Shown in pieces: positions 46,007-55,322 of a DNA stretch of 64,000 nucleotides. The translations under genes and the position numbers were made by a program. Origin of the DNA: Arcicella sp034519515. Its GTDB lineage: Bacteria; Bacteroidota; Bacteroidia; Cytophagales; Spirosomataceae. The notes under the pieces are model-generated. The model saw only the letters and a list, made by a program, of their open reading frames with translations. It was not told the origin of the DNA and did not search any database. The first letter of the stretch is position 1. Each line of letters opens with the position of its first letter. The stretch is taken from contig JAXHOK010000041.1 of the NCBI GenBank assembly GCA_034519515.1, positions 1 through 64,000 of the forward strand, read 5' to 3'.

Positions 46007-47149
46007 TTACTCCTCTTCTCCCCCACTCAAAACTGCTTGCAAAATCGAAGCCCCAGATTTCACAATCTTCTGATTATCAATCGGTTTATCTATAAAAACT
46101 TCGATATCCCCTTTTTCAAAAAGCCCTAATTTAACCGATATTTGTTGAAAAACTTTTTCTTTGGTTTGGACAAAGATGAAACCTCCTTCGCCCCGCCTGA
46201 CGATGGCTGTTTCGGGCAAAGTGCAAGCAGTACGGTTTCCCGTGAGGATTCGAGTGTTCACATATTGCCCGACGGTGAGCCTCTCTTCTGCTTTTTCACT
46301 ATTCAAATGAGCATGAATGTTGATACTTTTGGTTTCCATATCCACATTTTTACCGACTAAAAAAACGGTTGCCATCATCTCGCTTCCTTCAAATTTGGGA
46401 TTTTCGATAATGATTTTTTGACCAATTCTAATTTTATTGATGTCTTTTTCAAATACTTTCAACTCTAAATGTTTATGAGCATTGCCTGTGATTTCAAATA
46501 AAACATCACTTGGTAAAACGTTTTTTCCAATGGCTAAATTGGTTGTCTTAACAAACCCATCAATCGGAGAATGAACATTTATCGTGGAAGAAATTTGTCC
46601 TTTTTTAAGATTATCTACCTGACAACCAACCATTTGCAGTTTCACTTCCAGTCCTTTCATGCTGGCTTTTACAAAGGAAACATCGGCTTCGGCTTGTTGT
46701 AGTTTCTTCTTTGCTCCCACGTCTTCCTGCGATAAAACGGTTTGGCGTTCCAATTCTTGTTCAGAAAATTTCAGCCGACTAAGGTTTTGTAAATAATCTT
46801 GTTGCATCTGAACATACTCCATACTATTGAGAACCGCCAAAACTGCTCCTTTTTTCACAAATGAGCCTGATAAAACGGTTGTACTTTTGACAAAACCATT
46901 AATCGGCACACTCACAGAAGCCATATTCATCGGTGGTACATCTACCATACCGTTGGCTTTTATGTCTTCGGAGAGCAGAGTTTGATCAAAATTTCCAACG
47001 ATAATATTAGCGTTTTTTGCTTGTTCGGATGTAAGCGTAACAAGATCTGAAACGGCTTCTTTTTCCGCTTCTTTGGGTGGGGTTTGCTTTGAACAAGAGA
47101 TAGAAAATAATAGTAAAAAAATGGGGGCTATTTTTCGGATTATTTCCAT
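46007..47149 (-). CDS. CusB-like periplasmic adaptor lipoprotein of a metal efflux system
   Basis: A 380-residue lipoprotein from the ATG at 47149 (MEIIRKIAPIFLLLFSISC, Cys19). The longer frame to 47227 would translate half a dispersed repeat (47169-47190) and destroy the signal, so the shorter start is preferred. It has the barrel-sandwich motif SVPINGFVKSTTVLSGSFVK, a helical hairpin (about residues 110-170), the second half HSPIDGFVKTTNLAIGK and beta domains. It lies 64 bases after the CusA-TolC gene and assembles with it. Metal is not predictable; Cu/Ag or Co/Zn/Cd are usual. Confidence 0.92.
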   Translation of the reverse strand: MEIIRKIAPIFLLLFSISCSKQTPPKEAEKEAVSDLVTLTSEQAKNANIIVGNFDQTLLSEDIKANGMVDVPPMNMASVSVPINGFVKSTTVLSGSFVKKGAVLAVLNSMEYVQMQQDYLQNLSRLKFSEQELERQTVLSQEDVGAKKKLQQAEADVSFVKASMKGLEVKLQMVGCQVDNLKKGQISSTINVHSPIDGFVKTTNLAIGKNVLPSDVLFEITGNAHKHLELKVFEKDINKIRIGQKIIIENPKFEGSEMMATVFLVGKNVDMETKSINIHAHLNSEKAEERLTVGQYVNTRILTGNRTACTLPETAIVRRGEGGFIFVQTKEKVFQQISVKLGLFEKGDIEVFIDKPIDNQKIVKSGASILQAVLSGGEEE

Positions 47150-47213
47150 CCTGTGGATTGTTCTCGCCCCGTGGTTGGTGTCTTCACCGACAAGGGCAGA
47201 ATTTTTAATTAAC

Positions 47214-50200
47214 TTATTCATTTCCAATAATGGTTTCGATGTTGATAATAATTTGATTAAATCCTTGCAATTCAGACAGATACAGTTCTTTTATCTGCCA
47301 TGCTTGGGTAATATTTTGTGCAAATTCCACATATTCAATTTCACCCGATTGGTAACTTTTAGTAGCAGTTTTGATAATTAAATCAGCTTGGGGAAGTGCT
47401 GATTTTTCGTAGTAATCCAAGGAATTTTTACGTTTTTCGTACTGAATTTTTAATGAATTCAATTGACTTTCTAATTGATTTTGTGCCAACTGAACTTGCT
47501 GATTACTAATTTGTTCATTGATTTTGGCGGACGAAATTCGGGATTGCTGTGCTTTTCTAAAAATGGGAACATTTACACCCAATTGAACTACATTTTGATT
47601 ATAATTCTGCTCAATACTCTGGTTGATAATTCCCACTCTAAAATCAGGTTTTAACCTTTCTTTTTCTAAACTAATTTGTAACTTACTGACCTCATTTTGT
47701 TGTTTTAAAATATCCAAAAAAGGGTTCGCCAAAACATTTAACTCATTAATTATCATCTGTTTTTTGTTAAAAATATTTTCTTCTAAAATAATATTTTCAG
47801 TCGTATTGAGCAGAAATTTCATCTGTTCAATTAGCACTTTTTTATCGGCTTCGTGCATCTGAATTTGATTTTGAATTTCCCGTAAACGAGTTTCGGAAGA
47901 TATTTTTTCCAACAAATTACTCTCCCCAGTTTTATACCGAACCGAAGCCGCTCGAAAAGCCATTGTATATAAACTATCTTGTTGCTTTAAAAGTCTGATT
48001 AACTGCACATTATACAGCCATTGATAATACACATTTTTGACCTCAGCAACGAGTTGATTTTTAGTATAATTAGCTCGCTTTTCAGCCGTCAAAACATTAT
48101 TTTTTAATAGATTTTGATTGGCTCGGTAAAGACTTGGCAAAGCAAAATTTTGCCCAAAACTAAACGTTACATCATTGCCCGTATATACCTGCGTGCGTCC
48201 ATATTGCACATCAATATTAGTTTTGGGCAATTCACGAGCCGTACCGATAAGTGCCTGATTATTAGATATTTCTAAGGCCGAAATTTTGATATTTTGATTA
48301 TTTTGAATGGCTTTTTCAATGCACATTTCAAGTGAAACAACCTCACCCGAAGCGTCGGTCGCCCCGACCCCTCTCCTGTGGAGAGGGGAGTTTTCATGCA
48401 CGCTGCCCCCCCTCTCCACGGGAGAGGGGTTGGGGCGACTGACGCTTCGGGTGAGGCTATTTGGAATTTGGGCTTTTACATCATTTCCTAAAAAGAAAAT
48501 CCCAAAAATAAAACTCGCAACCATCAAACTCTTTTCTCCCTGTCTTCCTTCCTTCCCTTCTTCTCCTTTCCTGCCTTTGAAAACCAAATAAATCACGGGC
48601 AAAACTATCAAAGTCAAAAGTGTTGCTGTGATCAAACCGCCAATGACCACAGTTGCCAAAGGACGTTGAACCTCTGCCCCTGGCGAGCTGCTGAGAGCCA
48701 TCGGAAGAAAACCCAAAGATGCTACGGCAGCCGTCATAATCACGGGACGAAATCGAGTTTTCGTTCCTTCCATAATCCGTTGTTTAATATTGATAAATCC
48801 CTGATTTTCAAGGAGATTAAACTGTGAAATCAAGACAATTCCATTCAAAACTGCTACCCCAAAAAGGGCAATAAATCCAATCCCCGCCGACACCGAAAAG
48901 GGCATATCACGCAACCAAAGAGCCAAAATTCCACCAATGGCAGAAAGCGGAATGGCGATGAAAACCATCAGGGCTTCGGAGAAGGAATTGAAAGTGAAAA
49001 ATAATAGAATAAAAATCAGAATCAATGAAAGCGGAACGACCAAAGATAAGCGGCTTTTGGCGGCTTCCAGATTCTCAAAAGCTCCTCCGTATTCAATGGA
49101 ATAGCCAACAGGTATTTTTACTTTTTGATTAATAACTTCCTGAATATCAGTTACTAAACTCTCAACATCTCGATTTTGAACATTGATTCCGATGGAGATT
49201 CTACGGCGAGTATTATCTCTTGCGATTTCAGAAGGAGCATCTTGATAATCAATATCCGCTACTTCGGCAAATGGTACTTTACCGCCATTAGGTAAATCTA
49301 AATACAAATCACGAACTTGCTGTATATCCTTTCGATAGGCAGAATCTAAACGAATTACCAAATCAAAACGCTTTTCGCCCTCATACACCACACCCGCTTG
49401 TTCACCCGCAAAAGCCGCTTTCAGCAAAACATTTAAGTCATTGATTTTCAGACCATACTGAGCAATTTTTTGACGATTATACGCCACAACCATTTGCGGA
49501 ACTCCCTCAATTTGCTGTACTTTCAAACTACCGATACCTTCAATCTTCCTGATTTTATGGGCTACTTCTTGGGCTTTTTCGTAAAGAATATCTAAATCTT
49601 CTCCATAAATTTTGATGGCAACATCTGATTTTACACCCGCAATTAACTCATTAAACCGCATCTGGATGGGTTGGGTAAACTCAAAACCAATACCTGGTAA
49701 TTGTTGTAATTTTTCACGCATCTTCTCCGAAAGTTCTTCCATAGTTTCGGCTTTTTTCCAAGATTCAGAATCTTTCAAATCAATAATCAAATCGCAGGAA
49801 TTCAAACCCATTGGGTCGGTAGGAATTTCGGAAGCACCAATCCGAGAAACCACCTGCGAAACTTCATCGGGAAATTCACGAAGCAAGATTTTTTGTGCTT
49901 CATTATTCATTTTCACACTCTGCGAAAGTGATGCATTACTGTGCAAAACCATCTCCACAGCAAAATCTCCTTCATTCAATTCAGGGATAAATTCACCTCC
50001 CAAGGTCTTGAATATCAGCAAACTACCTACGAAAACTAATACTGATATTCCAATTGTTACCCAACTATTTATTTTCAAAATACGTCGTAAACTTTTATCA
50101 TAAATACGATATAAAAAACCAATAATTTTATCAGCAATATTTTCTTTATGGCTGATATTTTTGGTTAATATCCACGCTGACATCATCGGAACGTAGGTTA

Positions 50201-51704
50201 AGGATAAAATCAAAGCAGCAAAAATGGCAAAGCCCACCGTTTGTGCCATCGGGCGAAACATCTTGCCCTCAATTCCAGACAAAGCCAAAATGGGTAAATA
50301 GACAATCAAAATAATAATCTCGCCAAAAGCCGCTGATTTTCTGATAGTTACGGTGGCTTGGTAAACAATGTCAAGCCCTCCAGCCCCCAAAAGGGGAGTT
50401 TCCGAGTCCGATTTTAGCTCCCCTTTTGGGGGCTGGAGGGCTGTGGCTAACTGAAAAATCACCGCCTCCACAATAATCACCGCCCCATCCACAATCAATC
50501 CAAAATCAATCGCACCCAAAGACATTAAATTGGCAGAAACGCCAAAAAGTTGCATCATACTGAATGAAAACAATAAACACAACGGAATCACCGAAGCCAC
50601 AATTAAGCCCGCCCGCCAGTTACCTAACAACAGTACTAAGATGAACACTACAATCAATCCACCCTCAACTAAATTACGTTTCACTGTACCCATTGCCCTG
50701 TCAATCAGTTTACTACGGTCGATAAAGGCAGTAAGTTTAACGCCTTCGGGTAATGACTTTTGGATTTCTTCAATGCGTTTTTTTACCTCAATTACCACCT
50801 TCTGGGCAGATTCGCCTTTCAGTAAAAGGACAACTCCACCCACAATTTCGCCTTCACCGTTGCGTGTCATTGCTCCATAACGAACAGCGTGTCCAAATTG
50901 CACCGTTGCCACATCACGCACCAACACAGGCACGCTTCCACGATTAGTAACTACAACATTTTCAATGTCTTCCAAATTTTTTATCATTCCTTCCGAACGA
51001 ATAAAATAAGCGTCTGTACCCTTTTCGATATAACCCCCACCCGAGTTAGAATTACTTTCTTGCAGAACTTTGAACACCTCTGAAATACTTAAATTCATAC
51101 TCCGCAACCGTTCAGGGTTTATGGCAACTTCATATTGTTTCAGTTTCCCTCCGAAAGAACTGATTTCCACAACTCCCTTAATTCCAAGCAATTGACGCTT
51201 TACAATCCAGTCTTGCATGGTGCGTAAATCGGTCAAGGAATACTTAGATTTTTGAGGTTCGGCAACGGTTAAAGTATATTGATAAAACTCTCCCAAACCC
51301 GTAGTGATGGGTGCCATTTCTGGACGCCCCGCCCCTGCCATCAAGTTAGGTTCAGCCCCACGGAGTTTTTCAGAAACCTGCTGGCGAGCCGTTTCCATCG
51401 GAATATCATCCTCAAAAACAACCGTAATGACTGATAATCCCATGCGAGAAAATGACCGAATTTCTTTAGTATTTGGAACAGTTCTTAGGCTCATTTCCAA
51501 AGGATAAGTAATGAATTTCTCAACCTCCGTGGCGGGTAAAGCGGGGGAATTAGTAAGAATTTGAACCTGATTAGAAGTAATATCAGGCAGGGCATCAACA
51601 TTCAGTTGGGTAAGTGAATAACTCCCCCAAGCCACTAAACCCAATATTAAAGCAATGATTATCAGTCTATTATATATACTGAACCGAATGATTTTATCTA
51701 TCAT
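47214..51704 (-). CDS. CusA/CzcA-type heavy-metal RND pump fused to a TolC-like outer-membrane channel
   Basis: A 1496-residue protein. Residues 1 to about 1045 are a heavy-metal RND transporter with the helix-4 motif DFGLIVDGAVIIVEAV that carries the proton-relay acids. Residues about 1130-1496 are an outer-membrane efflux protein (two long helical hairpins). Between them lies an apparent internal signal peptide (LMVASFIFGIFFLGNDVKAQ, about 1057-1077). Such fusions are known in Bacteroidota, but how the two halves reach different membranes is unclear. Two dispersed palindromes are translated inside it (residues about 421-444 and 1083-1121). Operon with CusB-like 46007-47149 and the small protein 51909-52316. 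Confidence 0.93.
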   Translation of the reverse strand: MIDKIIRFSIYNRLIIIALILGLVAWGSYSLTQLNVDALPDITSNQVQILTNSPALPATEVEKFITYPLEMSLRTVPNTKEIRSFSRMGLSVITVVFEDDIPMETARQQVSEKLRGAEPNLMAGAGRPEMAPITTGLGEFYQYTLTVAEPQKSKYSLTDLRTMQDWIVKRQLLGIKGVVEISSFGGKLKQYEVAINPERLRSMNLSISEVFKVLQESNSNSGGGYIEKGTDAYFIRSEGMIKNLEDIENVVVTNRGSVPVLVRDVATVQFGHAVRYGAMTRNGEGEIVGGVVLLLKGESAQKVVIEVKKRIEEIQKSLPEGVKLTAFIDRSKLIDRAMGTVKRNLVEGGLIVVFILVLLLGNWRAGLIVASVIPLCLLFSFSMMQLFGVSANLMSLGAIDFGLIVDGAVIIVEAVIFQLATALQPPKGELKSDSETPLLGAGGLDIVYQATVTIRKSAAFGEIIILIVYLPILALSGIEGKMFRPMAQTVGFAIFAALILSLTYVPMMSAWILTKNISHKENIADKIIGFLYRIYDKSLRRILKINSWVTIGISVLVFVGSLLIFKTLGGEFIPELNEGDFAVEMVLHSNASLSQSVKMNNEAQKILLREFPDEVSQVVSRIGASEIPTDPMGLNSCDLIIDLKDSESWKKAETMEELSEKMREKLQQLPGIGFEFTQPIQMRFNELIAGVKSDVAIKIYGEDLDILYEKAQEVAHKIRKIEGIGSLKVQQIEGVPQMVVAYNRQKIAQYGLKINDLNVLLKAAFAGEQAGVVYEGEKRFDLVIRLDSAYRKDIQQVRDLYLDLPNGGKVPFAEVADIDYQDAPSEIARDNTRRRISIGINVQNRDVESLVTDIQEVINQKVKIPVGYSIEYGGAFENLEAAKSRLSLVVPLSLILIFILLFFTFNSFSEALMVFIAIPLSAIGGILALWLRDMPFSVSAGIGFIALFGVAVLNGIVLISQFNLLENQGFINIKQRIMEGTKTRFRPVIMTAAVASLGFLPMALSSSPGAEVQRPLATVVIGGLITATLLTLIVLPVIYLVFKGRKGEEGKEGRQGEKSLMVASFIFGIFFLGNDVKAQIPNSLTRSVSRPNPSPVERGGSVHENSPLHRRGVGATDASGEVVSLEMCIEKAIQNNQNIKISALEISNNQALIGTARELPKTNIDVQYGRTQVYTGNDVTFSFGQNFALPSLYRANQNLLKNNVLTAEKRANYTKNQLVAEVKNVYYQWLYNVQLIRLLKQQDSLYTMAFRAASVRYKTGESNLLEKISSETRLREIQNQIQMHEADKKVLIEQMKFLLNTTENIILEENIFNKKQMIINELNVLANPFLDILKQQNEVSKLQISLEKERLKPDFRVGIINQSIEQNYNQNVVQLGVNVPIFRKAQQSRISSAKINEQISNQQVQLAQNQLESQLNSLKIQYEKRKNSLDYYEKSALPQADLIIKTATKSYQSGEIEYVEFAQNITQAWQIKELYLSELQGFNQIIINIETIIGNE
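48341..48456. repeat. 48-bp-arm palindrome inside the CusA-TolC frame; mismatches all at G.U-compatible positions
   Basis: 48341-48388 pairs with 48409-48456. The three mismatching positions are each G opposite T, which RNA tolerates as wobble pairs. It encodes the Pro/Arg/Ser-rich linker (SRPNPSPVERGG...) between the pump and the channel domain. Same family as 40622-40737. Confidence 0.92.
50374..50442. repeat. 25-bp perfect palindrome inside the RND pump coding sequence
   Basis: 50374-50398 and 50418-50442 are exact reverse complements across a 19-base loop. The encoded insert (LQPPKGELKSDSETPLLGAG) follows helix 4 (...VDGAVIIVEAVIFQLA), a cytoplasmic loop where other CzcA proteins have a different, shorter sequence. 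The frame is preserved. Confidence 0.92.
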
Positions 51705-51765
51705 TATTTATTTTTTCGATGATTGTTGTTCTATTTTCCCTATTCGTAATTCGATGTTTTGTCTT

Positions 51766-51853
51766 GTGGTTGGGTGTCTTCGCCAACCACATTTGCGTAA
51801 GCACGCAAACCAATGCTGCTTTCGCACGTGTGTTTGGTGAGGATACCAACCAC
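51766..51853. repeat. GTGGTTGG...CCAACCAC palindrome upstream of the metal pump gene
   Basis: The arms GTGGTTGGGTGTC and GATACCAACCAC with inner GCCAACCACATTTGCG / CGCACGTGTGTTTGGT form an imperfect hairpin; half of the same unit is at 47169-47190. Just beyond it, 51888-51925 carries one arm of the CGGTAAACGGT family. Both fall between the pump gene and the small upstream gene. Confidence 0.75.
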
Positions 51854-51908
51854 GGGGCTGAATCCATGAATTTTTAAATGAACAAGAACTACCGTTCACC
51901 GTTCACCT

Positions 51909-52316
51909 TTAACCGTTTACCGAAAATCTGGGAGGGTTCAACAACGTGCGAGAAATAGAGAAATGATAAAGGTTTTGCCAAGAGAAGTTTGGCTCAGAAA
52001 AAGGCTTAAAATTAGCCTCAAAAGAAGGAATATTTGTTTTGAAAGTAGGTTCGCAATAGGTTATAACCATATTATGCGAATTCAAATTGGGAAGATTATG
52101 GTGTGAATGTTTGGCAGTTTTAGTATGGTTTGAAGAAGTTGAATAGTGCATAATTAAAAAATCAATAAAGCTAAACTCTTGATTTTCAGCAGATTTATGT
52201 TCTTGATAATGCTCAATTAAATCACCAATCTTTGCCAATTCCGCAGCATCAATTCTTGGGAATAGACTCCCCAACAGAATTTGAATACTTAACGATATGG
52301 CAATAATTTTTTTCAT
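51909..52316 (-). CDS. Small His-containing secreted protein of the metal efflux locus
   Basis: A 135-residue protein from the ATG at 52316 (MKKIIAISLSIQILLGSLFP, signal peptide; the frame from 52340 adds eight residues). The mature part has ELAKIGDLIEHYQEHK and FSFIDFLIMHYSTS, then a His cluster (HTKTAKHSHHNLP). Proteins of this type occur first in Bacteroidota Cus/Czc operons. Histidines suggest metal binding in the periplasm; direct evidence is lacking. Confidence 0.75.
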   Translation of the reverse strand: MKKIIAISLSIQILLGSLFPRIDAAELAKIGDLIEHYQEHKSAENQEFSFIDFLIMHYSTSSNHTKTAKHSHHNLPNLNSHNMVITYCEPTFKTNIPSFEANFKPFSEPNFSWQNLYHFSISRTLLNPPRFSVNG

Positions 52317-52415
52317 TGAATAAAGGTAGTGAATTAACAAATATGGATTTATATTTTGTGAAATTCAGAAAGATTCTAAACAAAAAATCCCTCCAAAAAT
52401 GAAGGAATTTCCTAT

Positions 52416-54377
52416 TTAATTCAGTATGAAGGTAATTTTTTCAGTTTTGGTTTTTACTTTTTTTGTTCCCAAAATTGCTCTGACGGCATCTGCAATGCCA
52501 TCGGGGTCGAAACCACATTCACGGTGGAGCTCAATTTGCTCGCCATGTTCAATAACTCTATCGGGCATTCCGAGGCGTTTTATTTGAGCTGAATAATCAT
52601 GGTCTAACATAAATTCTGCCACTGCCGAACCAAATCCTCCTTGAATACAACCATCTTCCACGGTGATTACTTTATTATAATTCTGGAAGATTTCGTGTAA
52701 CATTACTTCATCCAAAGGCTTCACGAAACGCATATCGTAATGAGCTGGATTGATGCCTTCTTTTTCCAACATTTCGCAAGCCTCAACAACATAATTACCG
52801 ATGTGTCCAATCGTCAGAATTGCTACATTTTCACCCTCTTTGACCTTCCGCCCCTGCCCAATTTGCATCCTCTCAAAAGGTGTTTTCCAATTGGGCATCA
52901 CACCTTCGCCACGTGGATAACGTATTGAAATACAACTCTTTAAATCTTTAAAATCATCCTGAGAAACTGTAAACATAATATCCCGAAGTTCCTTTTCGTT
53001 CATCGGAGCAAAGACAATCATATTTGGGATACATCTCATGTAGGCAATGTCATACGCCCCATGATGCGTTGGTCCGTCTGCACCTGCAAAACCTGCACGG
53101 TCGAGACAAAAAATTACGGGTAATTCTTGAATCGCCACGTCATGCACCACTTGGTCGTAGGCACGTTGCATAAAGGTTGAATAAATATTACAAAAAACCG
53201 TCAAACCTTGCGTCGCCATACCTGCCGAAAAAGTTACGGCGTGTTGTTCGGCAATGCCTACATCAAAAGCACGGTTGGGCATAACTTTCATCATCACATT
53301 CAACGAACTTCCCGAAGGCATGGCTGGCGTTACACCCACAATTTTCGAGTTTAGTTCCGCTAATTCAACGATAGTATTTCCAAAAACATCCTGATATTTA
53401 GGGGCTTGTGGGGTTGTATAGATTGTTTTTTTGATAATACCCGTAACCTTATCAAATTTTCCAGGAGCGTGCCAAAGGGTTTGATCTTTTTCAGCAAGGG
53501 CATAACCTTTACCTTTCGTAGTGATGCAATGTAATATTTTAGGTCCTGGAATATCTTTTAAATCTTCCAAAACCGTTGCTAAATATTCCACATCATGTCC
53601 ATCAATAGGACCGAAATATCTTAAATTTAATGATTCAAAAAGATTACTTTGTTGCAGCAAAGTTGCCTTTAATCCATTCTCAATTTTTGAAACAATATCT
53701 TGGGCAGATTTACCAAATTTGGACATTTTACCTAATAATTTCCAAACATCATCCTTCACACGATTGTAGGTGTGCGAAGTGGTAATATCGGTTAAATATT
53801 CTTTCAAAGCCCCCACATTTTGGTCAATCGCCATGCAATTATCATTCAAAATGATAATCATATTGTTTGAAATTGCTCCTGCATGGTTCATGGCTTCAAA
53901 AGCCATTCCTGCCGTCATTGAGCCATCGCCAATCACGGCAATGTGTTGGCGGTCTTTTTCACCCAAATATTGTGAAGCCACCGACATTCCCAACGCCGCC
54001 GAAATAGACGTAGAGGAATGACCCACGCCAAAGGCATCGTATTTACTTTCTTTGCGTTTTGGAAAGCCCGAAATGCCACCATACAATCGGTTTGTATGAA
54101 AATCCTCTCTGCGACCCGTCAAGATTTTATGTCCATAAGCCTGATGTCCAACATCCCAGACCAATTGGTCGTTGGGCGTATTGAAGACATAATGCAAAGC
54201 CACTGAAAGTTCCACTACGCCCAATGAAGCCCCAAAATGCCCTCCAAATACTGATACATCATCAATAATGTACTGACGAAGTTCATCACAGATTTGGGTC
54301 AATTCCGAACGGTCTCTTGTCCTCAAATCTTCGGGGGTATTTATTTGTGCTAATAATTTGCCTGGAGTAATTTTCAT
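52416..54377 (-). CDS. dxs: 1-deoxy-D-xylulose-5-phosphate synthase
   Basis: A 653-residue thiamine-diphosphate enzyme that joins pyruvate and glyceraldehyde 3-phosphate at the start of the MEP isoprenoid route. Marks are WDVGHQAYGHKILTGR, the ThDP site GDGSMTAGMAFEAMNHAG and NDNCMAID, and in the second half DVGIAEQHAVTFSAGMA and DRAGFAGADGPTHHGAYD. The C-terminal domain is complete. It is followed 135 bases upstream by plsC on the same strand. Confidence 0.97.
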   Translation of the reverse strand: MKITPGKLLAQINTPEDLRTRDRSELTQICDELRQYIIDDVSVFGGHFGASLGVVELSVALHYVFNTPNDQLVWDVGHQAYGHKILTGRREDFHTNRLYGGISGFPKRKESKYDAFGVGHSSTSISAALGMSVASQYLGEKDRQHIAVIGDGSMTAGMAFEAMNHAGAISNNMIIILNDNCMAIDQNVGALKEYLTDITTSHTYNRVKDDVWKLLGKMSKFGKSAQDIVSKIENGLKATLLQQSNLFESLNLRYFGPIDGHDVEYLATVLEDLKDIPGPKILHCITTKGKGYALAEKDQTLWHAPGKFDKVTGIIKKTIYTTPQAPKYQDVFGNTIVELAELNSKIVGVTPAMPSGSSLNVMMKVMPNRAFDVGIAEQHAVTFSAGMATQGLTVFCNIYSTFMQRAYDQVVHDVAIQELPVIFCLDRAGFAGADGPTHHGAYDIAYMRCIPNMIVFAPMNEKELRDIMFTVSQDDFKDLKSCISIRYPRGEGVMPNWKTPFERMQIGQGRKVKEGENVAILTIGHIGNYVVEACEMLEKEGINPAHYDMRFVKPLDEVMLHEIFQNYNKVITVEDGCIQGGFGSAVAEFMLDHDYSAQIKRLGMPDRVIEHGEQIELHRECGFDPDGIADAVRAILGTKKVKTKTEKITFILN

Positions 54378-54512
54378 GGGGCGATTTTATGTTGTCGTTG
54401 CTTCAAGTATAGATTTAACTATTCCTATTTCAAAATGTTTCTAATTCGTTCCAATATGGAAAGAATCTAAGTCATTAGTACAAATTTACGGATTTTTATT
54501 GAGGGAAAACAG

Positions 54513-55256
54513 TTAGAGGGAGTATCTTTCAACCACCTCAGCAATTGCCAATCTGGCTTCTTCCACAATTTCTTCGGGTAATTTATCTTGTCTGTCAATG
54601 GGTGGTAGCAACGTCCAGATAAGGTTTTGAAGACTTACTAATGGGAAGTAACTTTTCGGATTAAACTTATTTACGTTTTCAATAGCGATGGGAACGACTA
54701 AGGCATTGGGAGATTTTTTCAGTAAAATTGCCACACCCCCTACTGCAAAAGGCTTCATCGTACCCGTGCGTGAACGAGTACCTTCGGGGAAAATACAGGC
54801 AGAGAAATTTGTTTGTTCTATCATTTTGCCCAACTTTGCAATCTCTACCGTTGCTTGCTTTCCATCATTACGGTCGATGATGGCGGCACCACTTTTCCGT
54901 AAATTATAAGAAATGGAAGGAATACCTTTGGCTAATTCTATTTTGGAGACGAAAATGGGGAAGTGCTGACGCAAAAACCAAATCATCCCAATAATATCAA
55001 ACAATGATTGGTGATTGGCAATGAAAATGATGGGTTTGTCGGTTGGTAGTTTTGTTTTTTCTATGAATGAAACACCTGTCCCCAATATCTTCACGCCGTA
55101 TAACAAAAAAAAGTTCATCATATGAACTGATCTTTGATGAACTCGCTGCCCAAATAAATTAAAACATAAGGCTTGGATGGGGTGAAATATCAGTAGGATT
55201 AAAAAAAAATAAACGAGGTAAATACTACTGAGGAAATAGTCTAAGGTTTTTTTCAT
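54513..55256 (-). CDS. Lysophospholipid acyltransferase (PlsC-like, 1-acyl-glycerol-3-phosphate acyltransferase)
   Basis: A 247-residue inner-membrane enzyme with N-terminal helices, the catalytic NHQSLFD (H-x4-D), the glycerophosphate-binding FPEGTRS and the later VPIAIENV. It adds the second acyl chain to lysophosphatidic acid in phospholipid synthesis. Other acyl acceptors are possible. Confidence 0.9.
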   Translation of the reverse strand: MKKTLDYFLSSIYLVYFFLILLIFHPIQALCFNLFGQRVHQRSVHMMNFFLLYGVKILGTGVSFIEKTKLPTDKPIIFIANHQSLFDIIGMIWFLRQHFPIFVSKIELAKGIPSISYNLRKSGAAIIDRNDGKQATVEIAKLGKMIEQTNFSACIFPEGTRSRTGTMKPFAVGGVAILLKKSPNALVVPIAIENVNKFNPKSYFPLVSLQNLIWTLLPPIDRQDKLPEEIVEEARLAIAEVVERYSL

Positions 55257-55322
55257 ATTAGAGGTAATATTTCTAATTCTTACATTTTCAAATAAAATGT
55301 AAAGCGTCTTATTTTGTGGCTT

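Noticed and set aside
46007..47227. Longer N-terminus of the CusB-like adaptor
   Set aside because: It would translate a dispersed repeat half and place the lipoprotein signal in the interior.
47214..51704. CusA-TolC fusion as a new protein architecture
   Set aside because: Fusions of this length are already well known in Bacteroidota; only the inserted palindromes and the internal signal are noted.
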